NCBI RefSeq assembly: GCF_964199755.1
Contig: NC_133906.1
Location: 17,767,378-17,831,377, forward strand
Direction of reading: 5' to 3'
DNA: 64,000 nucleotides
From: Larus michahellis
Lineage: Eukaryota; Chordata; Aves; Charadriiformes; Laridae
Part shown: positions 38,901-47,800 of the stretch, one piece after another
How the letters are laid out: every line of letters begins with the position of its first letter
Numbering within the stretch: position 1 is the stretch's first letter
Notes under the pieces: generated by a model
What the model was told of the DNA's origin: nothing
The model's input: the letters and a program-made list of their open reading frames with translations, nothing else
Databases searched by the model: none
Translations under genes and position numbers: made by a program

Positions 38901-40176
38901 CTGGTGTTGTAGGCCAGATGATGGCAGCCGCTGAAGAGCGTCCCTGGCTTTGGGTAGTCTATATCCTCACTGTGGCTCTGCCAGTGTTCCTTGTTATACT
39001 TTTCTACTGTTCTGGGAAGGTATGCATTTCCTCCAATAATTAGTATAATGTTTAGAAGAGATCCAGCAAAATGTGCCTCAGCATCACAAATAATTGCTGG
39101 GTTTTGACACTTTTGTTTAGAAACAGCCAAGTGCTGCAGAATACAAAAAGACTGATGCTCCTCAGCCGGATGTGATGGATGAGGAGAAAGAGGAAGAAAA
39201 AGACAAAGGGGACAAGGAAGAGGAGGAGGAAGAGGAAGCAAATGAGGAAAAGCTAGGTAGGTAAACTAGATAATCTTGAAACAGTTTTGAGGTTTTTTTT
39301 CTCTCATACAATAAAATGGGAGGATTGTCAGATGTGGAGTAAAGCCAATGGTGAACTAAAGGTAAGTCAGGAATGAGAATGGTATTTTTTTTTTTTACTT
39401 CCCTTAGAAGAGAAGCAGAAAAGTGATGCTGACATAGGAAGTGTTAGTCAAGAGGAGGAGGAAGAGGAGGAGGAAGAGGACAGGAAACCTGCATCAGAGG
39501 TAAGAGTGCTTAATCTTTGAGGGAAGTCTTGTGCGTATTTGTTTTTTCTTCAGTAAGGCTTGTTCTACATGACTTAAGTGTTAAAAGTTAACCTGGCCCA
39601 TGTGAAACTCCCTCCCAATGTCAGAACTTTGGAAAACTTAATCACCCTGCAAGAATAGGAATTGCTGCGGCCAACTTCAGCAGAGCTGGGCACCTTGCTA
39701 CAGGCACTGCCATAGACCCTGCATTGTGAGAGGAGTGGGACTGCGTGGAATGCATCTTCTTGAGGCAAAAGGCTTATTCAGCTTTGTATGCAGTTAGGAT
39801 GTGACCTCAGGTGCTCCACGCTGACATAATGGCTGACTTAAAAATGGGTGGAGCGTTGCTTGAAGTTAAAGGGATTCTTATGGCAGCAGAAGCTGTTGAG
39901 TACTCTCAGCAAATAGTGTATGGCCACTGTGAAAACAAAAGGATTTGTGTGTTTGCCATGTATAGAAAGGGAGGGGTAGTAGCAGCAGTAGGTCCTTTCA
40001 AAAATTAAATCCTGACGTAGAACTGAAAGTAGATTATTCTTTGTAGGTTTTCTCAAAATGTATTTTAAGGGTATTCTTAAGTTTTTATTTCCTTGATGTT
40101 TACACAAATTACTTTCTTGCAGGAGGAGGAAACTGTGAATAGATCACCCAGAAACAGAAAGCCAAGGAAAGATTGA
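29760..40176 (+). CDS. CANX: Calnexin, complete coding region in 14 exons
   Basis: Type I ER membrane lectin chaperone that holds monoglucosylated glycoproteins and recruits ERp57. Coding exons: 29760-29945, 30415-30488, 30998-31056, 31406-31547, 32822-32903, 35172-35364, 36256-36445, 37190-37303, 37802-37958, 38282-38497, 38900-39019, 39121-39256, 39408-39499, 40123-40176. All introns are GT-AG and phases add up to 605 codons (604 aa; human 592). Order: signal peptide 1-21 (cut after VQA), acidic N-segment, lectin domain with Cys165-Cys199 and sugar-site residues Tyr169, Lys171, Tyr190 and Met193, P-domain arm about 285-415 with four KPEDWDE-type and four GxWxxPxIxNP-type repeats and Cys365-Cys371, membrane helix about 487-508, acidic cytosolic tail ending RKPRKD. 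Oddities: a single juxtamembrane Cys508, and NVNY in the third type-2 repeat. Identity is certain from sequence. Confidence 0.99.
30415..30488 (+). CDS. CANX: CANX coding exon, aa 63-87: start of lectin domain
   Basis: Reads [19 protein letters not shown] then KGTLDG, with the last Gly codon split. Donor GATGG|gtgagt. Confidence 0.97.
30998..31056 (+). CDS. CANX: CANX coding exon, aa 87-107
   Basis: Reads [19 protein letters not shown], donor GATG|gtgagt. Phases match both neighbours. Confidence 0.97.
31406..31547 (+). CDS. CANX: CANX coding exon, aa 107-154
   Basis: Begins [19 protein letters not shown] and ends TKPLIIQ with a split Gln codon (ATACA|gtaagt). Part of the lectin beta-sandwich. 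Confidence 0.97.
32822..32903 (+). CDS. CANX: CANX coding exon, aa 154-181: sugar site and Cys165
   Basis: Reads [20 protein letters not shown] then KTPELNL. Contains Cys165 and the lectin-site residues Tyr169 and Lys171 in GGAYVK. Confidence 0.97.
34244..34722 (-). mobile_element. LTR-like fragment in a CANX intron, related to the one at 25.1 kb
   Basis: The 3' part (AACATCAGTGTGTTACCAAC ... CAGCTGCTAGGAAAATTACT) parallels the block at the end of the 25.1 kb LTR (TGTGTTATCAACATTATTCT ... GAAGCTACTAGGAAGAACAT). The 5' half differs, so the two are related subfamilies or differently decayed. No retroviral coding sequence is seen. Boundaries are approximate. Confidence 0.55.
35172..35364 (+). 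CDS. CANX: CANX coding exon, aa 182-246: Cys199 and rest of lectin core
   Basis: Reads [20 protein letters not shown] onward to THLYTL. Tyr190, Met193 and Cys199 are here. Donor CTGG|gtatgg gives Val246 across the junction (human has Ile). Confidence 0.98.
36256..36445 (+). CDS. CANX: CANX coding exon, aa 246-309: entry to the P-domain
   Basis: Begins [20 protein letters not shown] and ends with the first two type-1 repeats ([26 protein letters not shown]). The Trp codon is split, TG|gtaagc. Confidence 0.98.
37190..37303 (+). CDS. CANX: CANX coding exon, aa 309-347: type-1 P-domain repeats
   Basis: Reads [38 protein letters not shown]. Both exon ends split a Trp codon, so the exon is a symmetrical module of the arm. 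Confidence 0.97.
37802..37958 (+). CDS. CANX: CANX coding exon, aa 347-399: arm tip and type-2 repeats
   Basis: Contains Cys365 and Cys371 and the type-2 repeats [22 protein letters not shown] and [11 protein letters not shown]. The arm tip is where ERp57 docks in the family. Confidence 0.97.
38282..38497 (+). CDS. CANX: CANX coding exon, aa 400-471: end of arm, return to lectin domain
   Basis: Begins [20 protein letters not shown], passes [19 protein letters not shown] and ends [13 protein letters not shown]. It completes the globular lectin domain. Confidence 0.98.
38900..39019 (+). CDS. CANX: CANX coding exon, aa 472-511: transmembrane segment
   Basis: Luminal [15 protein letters not shown], then the hydrophobic helix [18 protein letters not shown], then YCSGK. 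Mammalian calnexin has CCSGK with two palmitoylated cysteines; only the second is present here. Confidence 0.98.
39121..39256 (+). CDS. CANX: CANX coding exon, aa 512-557: acidic cytosolic tail
   Basis: Begins [20 protein letters not shown], then a Glu/Lys/Asp-rich run. Donor CTAG|gtaggt is chosen because it keeps phase with the next exon. The alternative gtaaac four bases on would shift the frame. Confidence 0.95.
39408..39499 (+). CDS. CANX: CANX coding exon, aa 557-587: Glu-run of the tail
   Basis: Reads [14 protein letters not shown], then nine consecutive Glu, then DRKPASE. GAG/GAA runs like this are prone to length change. Confidence 0.96.
40123..40176 (+). CDS. CANX: CANX last coding exon: ER-retention tail (aa 588-604, stop)
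   Basis: Reads [17 protein letters not shown] then TGA at 40174-40176. Mammalian calnexin ends RKPRRE. The basic ER-retention character is kept, and the SP phosphosite before it is conserved. Confidence 0.98.
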   Translation, partial: EEETVNRSPRNRKPRKD

Positions 40177-43100
40177 AAAAAGTCGTAAGAACTTGATCTG
40201 TGATTACTTTTTTTTTTTTTCAAAACATGGTTCTGGGAGAGGACCTTGGACACCTTACATTGAAACTTGGACAAACCTCAAGATTTCACCATCCACAGGT
40301 TCCAGTCACACTATCCAATGTAATGGAGTGTCTAGCAGTAAAATATTTGCAATCATCTGTTTTAAAGAACATCATTCCTGTAGAAAGAATGCATTTAATA
40401 TAATGGGCTGTGGATTTTGGAATGTAACATAACTAACCTTTTCATTTTTGGTTTTAAATATTCCGTTCTGTTTAAGTAGATTGGTAGAACTTTTTCAGTC
40501 TCAAACCTTGGCTTAATTTAATATATTAATTAGTGAAAAATAACAATGAATCTTGAAAGTGCTAGGTGATAAAAATGCAGTTTTATAACTAGTTTTTTTT
40601 ACAGAGATGTAAATTCCTAAATGCACCAGTGTCTTTATATCCCTTAAAATTTGATAATTGTTTAAAGAAAAGTTGTCGATATATTTGACAACCCCTCTGC
40701 CCTCAAAAGAAAACTGGGGAGGAGGTATGGGGAAACCAGTAGTGAAACTCTCTAATCAACTTAATTCTTTTGTGGGGAGGGGAAAGAGGAAGAAGGGTGG
40801 AAGGAAGGGGTTAGTCAGTCTATAGAACATGCGTACTGTGCATGGCTAAAGCCCTGTTAAGTGTTGACAAATGATCTAGGGTTTGGAGTGGGTCATCTTA
40901 ATGTGGCATTTAATCCTGCAGACCTTGCAGATAATGGATTTTGTTAGTTCTTGAACTCTTTGTAAAGATTATGGGTTGTTGTTGGGGGGGGGGAGGGTTA
41001 GACTACTTCCCCCTTTCCCCTCTGCTCAGCCACTGATGCTTTCCTTTCTCTGTGGCTATACAGCTTTTCTGAGCGCGGCTTTGCCTCAGTTGCTGAAGCG
41101 CTTCATTTCTCAGCTCATCGTCAAACTCTTACTTTTATAGCTAGGCCTACTCCTTTCCAGGGTCCAAACACTGGATAGGACAGTGTCCCATATCCTCTCA
41201 CTGTTATCACTGTGTGTCTACTCCTGTAGAAATGGGGGAGGTAGTCAGGTAGACAAGTTGACTGAGTATTTGTTAAGGAAAAAAATAAATAAAAAACAAA
41301 AACAAAAAAACCAACCAAGATGTCAGTATTGTAGGTGGGGAAGGAGCATGTGGAAAATCTTGAACTGGTATGTGAAACTGTTTTAAGTCTTTTATCTGCT
41401 CTTCATGTAACAAATGCATCCTAAATTATATTGTGAATGTTAGGGAGTTCCAATTCCAGATGAATAAATTTTTTTAAAGCGTTGGAGTCTACCATATTAT
41501 ACTGTTTCAGACACTTTCTTGTGTGGAATGCAGGTGATCACTACAAGAGCATACCTCTGAGGGTGAAATCTATGTAACTTCATTACACTGTACCAAATAT
41601 GTTGGTGTTTGGATGTCTATATAGATAAACTTTTGCCTTTGTTTAGAGTGAAATTAAATGTCCTGAAATTACTCTTCTTGCACTGAATTTAAACACTCCA
41701 GTGTTGTTTGGTCATAGCATAGGTATAGTGTGGGGAATAATTCCCAGGGGTTGGGGAGGGATGAGTGTTGCAGTTACCTTGCAAACAATCTAACCAATCA
41801 ACTAAAAACCTCTTGGTTTGGGGGTTTGTGGTTTTTGTGGTGTGGGGTTTTTTTCTTTTTTTTTTTTTTTTTTTTGTAAAACACCTTTTGCTGCCTGTCC
41901 TCATGTTGTATCCCTTGGTTGTTGTGTTTGAAAGACTAGTGATCACAAATGCATAGCAGGATTTCTTGATCTTTCTGCGGTGTGCAAATAAACTATTGTA
42001 AGCAAGATACTGGAAGTAATTTCAGACTTCTGTTGGGAGCTATTGCATGTTTAGAATGCCTTTGCCTGTTGAACACCTGGTAAATACTGCTCCTTATTGC
42101 AAAAATAGCTTATACTCTGACATGGAAGATGTCATAGCTTAAGCATTGCTACTAGCTTGCTCTCAGGACTGTATTTTTATCAAGGAGCAGCTGCTATTTA
42201 TGACTCTCAGTCCTTTGAGATGAAATATATGTAAATGGTTTCAATTCAGCTAACATTTTGAGCACAACGTGAAAATCTATTAATGTTTTTTTTATCTTAA
42301 ATGCAAATTGCCTTAAATTCCCAAACAATTCATGTGCATACATGTTCTTTCAAAGCATCAAAAGTGAACTTAAGATCTGCTATCAGCTTTTAAATAGTAT
42401 TATATTAAAGCTAATTGTAAATCTACATTTGCTTCTGCTAAATCTCCTGAAAAGGTCTCCTGTCTGCATGTTACGGCTTTTTTTTTTTTTTTGATACCAT
42501 AGTGTATGCTTCTTAAATAATCACTACAATAAATGAAGACTTTCCAAAATGGATAGACAACTCCAAAAGTTACTTTTTATCCTGCTTTCTGACTTGGGTG
42601 GCTCAGTTTAACCTCGGAATCGCTCTTGTTTCTAAGGCCTTGGAGGAAAAAAGTTATCTGTTTATCTTGAGAACTCTTACAGCACAGTTGTGTTGTTGAA
42701 GTACTGAACCTCTGCTCGGTTGTGACCTGTGAACTAGGTTTGGAACTTACAAATACTTGAAGGTGGTTTTGGGCCTTTTGTGTCTGTGTACCGGAGAGTG
42801 GCTTCTGAAAAGGATGCTCTGCTCCACCGAATGTGCTGGGGGGTTGGATTGAGATGGTGAATCAGACCAAAACCCTGGGGGGAGTTAGGTGCAGGCAGGG
42901 TCTGAAACACAGGGCAGCAGAAATGCTGAAAACAAGGTTTTTTTCCTGGAGTGGATAAAGATGCAGCTTTAACCAACTGCCCTGTTCCAGAAGTGTTGTT
43001 GGATGTGACCGAGGCTTTCTGGGTCTGGCAAATAGTGAATTATCACAGCTTGAGGCTGTGACCTGTGAAGGCATTGTGAGTGTCGGTGTTCAGGCTGACT

Positions 43101-43455
43101 CCTGGGCCTGGCGAGGGATTCTTACGAGTGCTAATTGCGGTAGGCCAAAGTTGTGGTGGTTGTCTGTCTGTCTCTCTTCTTCCTCCTTCCTCAAAAGCAA
43201 TGCTCCACTTTGGCTGTGGCTACCTCTGTGGGGCTGTGACTGCTGCTTCCACCCCTAACTGGTCTCCACTCAATGCCGCTGTTGCCTCACGGTTCCAAAA
43301 AGGGGTTTTGGTGGGTTTTTTGGGTGTTGTTGAACAAGGACTGTGATTTCACTTGCAGAAAAGACCTGTCCATTTCATAAAGGTACCTGTAGATGCAACT
43401 TGAAAATAAATCAATATGTAAAAACTAATCAATAAAGAAACTTAAGCTTGTTTGG
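40177..43455 (+). other. CANX: CANX 3' UTR (end uncertain)
   Basis: No further coding sequence follows the stop. AATAAA signals occur at 41987-41992, 42528-42533, 43405-43410 and 43431-43436. The last is followed by a GT/T-rich stretch (gtttggttttctttgtc), so it is a good distal site. A long T-run (41856-41875) lies within. Long 3' UTRs are normal for CANX; which site is used cannot be told from DNA. Confidence 0.6.
43431..43436 (+). terminator. CANX: Probable distal CANX poly(A) signal AATAAA
   Basis: AATAAA with a downstream GU-rich element (about 43450-43465). It is the last signal before the MAML1 CpG island. Confidence 0.5.
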
Positions 43456-44018
43456 TTTTCTTTGTCTAATTAGCAAAACCACCTCAGCCTTCATCGCTTC
43501 TGCTTGACTCGAAGTGGAGGGAGCAGGTTTGGGCTGGGAGCTGGTGGCTCAAGTACTGAAGACGAGGTGACGGTATCCCGTCGGTACCTCCCGTTGCGGC
43601 GGGACTGCTTTCTCCCCGCACCGCAGCCAGGTGCTGACTAAACTCGACGGTTTTGACCCAAAACCAGGGCTTCTGCGCGGCGGCGGCAGGTGAGCCGGGC
43701 CGCGCTGTGCCTCGGAGGGCGGGGCCACTCATCCTGTCAATCACCTTCGGCTCCGCCTCCCGACGCGCCTGAATGGCTGCGCCGCTGATGCCCCGCCCCC
43801 TCCCTGCCTCTGCCTTTTAAACGCGCGGAAGGCCGCCTCCGGAGCCCCGCCCTTCCCGCCCACGCCCCTGCGCCTTCATGCGCGCTGCTGCGCCTTCCTA
43901 TTGGCTGGGACGGATGTCCCTCACGGCTCGTGACGCGCTACGCGGCGTGACGTACCCCACCACCCAGGAAGCTCCGCCTATTTATTCTCAACTCGGCTCT
44001 TGAGGGGAAAAACAATTT

Positions 44019-44030
44019 CAAGATGGCGGC
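44019..44030 (+). promoter_or_regulatory. MAML1: YY1-type element CAAGATGGCGGC
   Basis: Exact match to the downstream YY1 motif found close to start sites of many TATA-less CpG-island promoters. It suggests transcription starts around 44.0 kb, giving a 5' UTR of roughly 0.4-0.45 kb before the MAML1 start. The motif is seen; start-site placement is inferred. Confidence 0.6.
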
Positions 44031-44079
44031 GGCGCGGATAACAATGGGGAGTCGGGGGTTCGGGCCGGCCCGTGCCTGA
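44023..44079 (+). other. Upstream ORF 1 in the MAML1 leader
   Basis: ATG inside the YY1 motif opens 18 codons (MAAARITMGSRGFGPARA) to TGA at 44077-44079. It would be translated only if transcription starts upstream of 44023. Confidence 0.35.
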
Positions 44080-44388
44080 GAGCGGCGGCCGCCGGGCCGC
44101 GCCGCGCCGGGAGGGAGCGGAGCGGGCTCTGGCCGGGCCCCGAGGGGAGCGGGCAGCGGCCGCCGGGCAGGGCTGAGGGAGAGTAGCGGGGGGAGCGAAG
44201 CGGCACCGGCCTCGGGGGAGAAGGAGGAAGTGGGGCGGGGAGAGCGGAGCGGGCGCCGGGCCGGGCCGGGGGGAGGAACCGGGGCGGGGGCGAGCCCGCC
44301 GGGGAGCCCAGGTAAGGCCCACGGGAGGGGGGCGGGTGTGGGCGAGCGGCGGAGGCCGGGAAAGGCCCGAGGGGGGGAGTCCCCCGCC

Positions 44389-44418
44389 ATGGCGGGGGCC
44401 GGTGTGAGGAGCCGGTGA
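44389..44418 (+). other. Upstream ORF 2 in the MAML1 leader
   Basis: ATG in a strong context (CCGCCATGG, G at -3 and +4) opens nine codons (MAGAGVRSR) and stops 33 bases before the MAML1 ATG. It is well placed for leaky scanning or reinitiation control. Confidence 0.5.
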
Positions 44419-44451
44419 ACGGCGGCGGCCGCCCCCCTCGCTCTCCGGTCC

Positions 44452-44820
44452 ATGGTGCTGCCCCCCTGCCCCATGGCGGAGTTCGTGGTGCCGCGGCACA
44501 GCGCGGTGATGGAGCGGCTCCGCCGGCGCATCGAGCTCTGCCGGCGGCACCACAGCGCCTGCGAGTCCCGCTACCAGGCCGTCTCCCCGGAGCGCCTGGA
44601 GCTGGAGCGCCAGCAAACCTTCGCCCTGCACCAGCGCTGCCTGCAGGCCAAGGCCAAGCGGGCCGGCAAGCACCGGCAGCCCCCTCCGGCCCCGCCGCCG
44701 CCCGCGCCCCCTCCGCCGGCCGCCGCCGTCGCGGGAAGCGCCGACAGGACCGGAGCCAACGGGCTGGAGGCCGAGACGGCGAGCGGCGATCAGCACGGCC
44801 GCAGCAGCACCTTGATTGCG
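44452..44820 (+). CDS. MAML1: MAML1 coding exon 1: Notch/CSL-binding helix (aa 1-123)
   Basis: Starts MVLPPCPMAEF and ends SSTLIA at the donor GCG|gtaagc. A Pro/Ala-rich linker follows the basic helix (PPPAPPPPAPPPP), somewhat different from the human linker. The ATG context is weak (t at -3). Confidence 0.97.
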
Positions 44821-47800
44821 GTAAGCGAGGGACCGGGGGAGTTGGGGCCGCGGAGGGGGCCGGCGGCCCGTGCGGTGGAGGCGGGCTGGCGCCCTGAGCC
44901 CCCCGGCCGGTGCGGTGGCCCGCGGTAGGAGGGCGGAGGTTCGCGTCGGTTTGCGGAGCGTCCCCGCTGTTCCAGCTTTGCAGCCGATCGGGACCGGTTT
45001 ATTTTCACTCTTGTCACCTTTGAGTGCTGGAGGAGTGCATAAAAACTGCTGCCTGTTCGGGTAGGAATAGGGGGTAGGTAGCCTTCCGTGATGGCTACAG
45101 GCATTCGGAGTAGCGTTCTGAATGTTTCTGGCTACTTCACCTAAAATGTCCCTGTAGAAACTGTCAGAGGAGCATTACTACTACAGTGGCTTTGGATTTT
45201 TTATTTGCTTGCTTATGTCTTTAATTCAGGCTGTCAGTATTTAGTGGAGTCACTTGATAAGGTTATGCTTATTACTGAGGGGGTATTTTTAACACAAATA
45301 ATGTGTCTGTTAATTCTGGTACATATTGGAAAAAATTTTAGTGGAAAGGCAGCTGCTTATTTGCCACTCACTCTAGTGGGTGTGAACACTATGGGAATCC
45401 CACTCCACCCATTAAAAACTGGCTTAGCTCAAAATCTTAATGTTTCTCTGGCTTCTCTAGCATTTCTGGTTGTCAGGATATATTCATGCAGCCCTGTTTG
45501 TATATCAAGATAGCTATTGCTTAACTTATTCTGAGCCCTTTAAATATACTGCTATGTAGTAACGTGTCAGTAATGTAGGTTAGTAGGATAACCTCTTAAA
45601 TAAGGGCTGCCTGTCTTAATACCTGTCTGTCTTAAAACCAGGTATTTCTAAATGGTGGCCTACATGAAAATGATACAGTACTGTCGTGAGTGTCTTTAAA
45701 ATGGGATACTGGATTAACCTGAGACATTTCTAGATTAATATATAGATGAAATCATATTTTTAAGGTGGTCTGTGGTTTTGATCAGATTAGAAGGGAAGGA
45801 GGATGTGATTGTCTCCTGTCTTGGTGGACCTTATTTAGTTACAATTTTTAAAATGGAATCGTGATAGAGCTTACTCTGTAGTTGGATATGACTGGTCATG
45901 ATGTGAAATATTGAAACATGGGGCTCATCGTTGTTATCTTTAATGTAACTAGTACTAGGCAGCGTGTGTGCAGTTTGCAATATTTACAAGATGAACTGAA
46001 AATGTTATTCAGCGGAATTGTTTCTGTTCATACTAATATACATACGAGAATCTGGGACTTGCTGACTTTTCTGCAGACTAAGATACTTGTGACACAGTTA
46101 GAGCACTTCAGATGGTGTTAAAGCAGGGTACTTGAGGAGGAGAGAAACCTTGTGCATTCCTGACAGTGATTCTGTAAAACTTTCCGGGTAGCCGTTGTTT
46201 GGTAGACTGATCTTGAATGTAAACTTGTGTCAGAACAAAAGTGACTCAAAGTCATGTTTTATTATCTAAAGTCTTGGTGGCATTTCTGTTTATTTCCTGT
46301 CGGGCTCGAAGGCTATTTGCATATGGGGCTCTATCCATTAATAATGCGTATACACACTGAGCTCTTTAGCATGTCAAATCCGGTTGCTTAAACTGCCACC
46401 ACACATCTTCATATTGATCTTTTAAAAGAAAGATGTCTCTAATTCATTGGTGATGTTTCTTCTAAATTGCTTTGGATGTGGATTTGATCTAATTAGCATC
46501 CACTATAATGAGGACTCTCAACAGCAACGAGGTTCTGAAATGCACTACACATCTGGGGAAGCCCTTCTTGTACAGGAAGCTGCTGCCAGCGGCCAATTTA
46601 CACAACAGAAGAGGGTTTTAGTGTATGAATGACTCTTCCTCGTGCTGGCCTGCTGTTTCCTTCCTAGGATACATGACTCTAAGCTTAATTGCAACTGCTG
46701 ATTCATCACCTCATTACTAGGGTATAAAGTTGGTTTGCTTAGTAATTCAAGTTTTGAAAAAAAACAGCTACAAAAACCCTCTGCCGCTCATTTAATTCCT
46801 TTGGCATAAAAGGTACCTCTCTAGGTTGGTATTTTACCTGTAGCAATCATGTAGCTGTTATCAAGACCAAGCATGTGCTTTGTACAGGAAGGACATGGGT
46901 TTGGTTTACAATATTCAATAAAGTTTGGATGAACACCAAAATTATCTTGTTTTAAAATATCCTGCACACATTCCTTTCAAAAGAATGCTGATAGATCAGT
47001 GAAACACGCATCATATCAGCTATTGCTGCTGTTACGATCCAGAGTTTTCCATGAAGCTGCATATGAATCTTCTCTTGGAAACTGGTACTTGGTGTTGAAA
47101 GTTAATGTGGCATTTATTTTGATCCTTGAAAGAGAAAGCAACTCATGTAAAGGTAGATAGTTTGTGATCTAGCGTTAGAGGGTTTGTAGTAGAGGGATGT
47201 GAAGCTGCATTGCCACAAGTGTGGACAGTGGACAATGTGTGTGCTCCCAGATGCTGTACTTCAGAGCGTCTTCTGCAAATTCAGTATAGTCGTGGGGAAA
47301 AGGATGGCACCGCCACTTCCTTCTTAATGTCTTGTATGATTTTTCATGTGGCCAAAATCAGGTATTTTCTTTTCCATTAGTCTTTTCTCTGTTTTAGATT
47401 CTAAAGTTGGATGGATCTTGCTTACAATCAGAAGCAAGGGATAGATTCTTCTTTTGTTTTCTTACTAAGCAACTCTAAAATTTGAGTCGCAGAAACCAAG
47501 AGAATACAGTATTGATACAGAAGTACCTTGGATGATTTGTGCACCATGAAGGCCTGTCCCTTCACTTGAGGGAAGAGATGCAAAATTTGTTAGCTTCCTA
47601 ATATTTTTATGAATTTTTTAGACTATTATTTAATGGGGAATTCAAATGTTGAAATTTACTTGACATTTCGGTTGTTTAAGATGACATTATTAAGAGTATG
47701 TTCAAAGTAGAAGATACTTAGTATTTGGATAATATATTGTCTGTTGTGTTAATCTTCTATTTTTGAGAAACAGGGAAGAGGCAGGACTTGTCCCCTAGAA

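Larger units (their letters stand above)
43540..44960. other. MAML1: CpG island over the MAML1 promoter and first exon
   Basis: Dense CpG and GC-rich DNA. Contains an inverted CCAAT box (CCTATTGGCT, about 43897) and TGACG half-sites near 43931 and 43949. The distance from the last CANX poly(A) signal is only about 0.1 kb, so the two transcription units are closely packed. Confidence 0.8.

Noticed and set aside
43938..44928. Minus-strand ORFs of 197 and 272 codons antisense to MAML1 exon 1
   Set aside because: They are shadows of the GC-rich MAML1 first exon and leader. The plus-strand frame is the conserved one.
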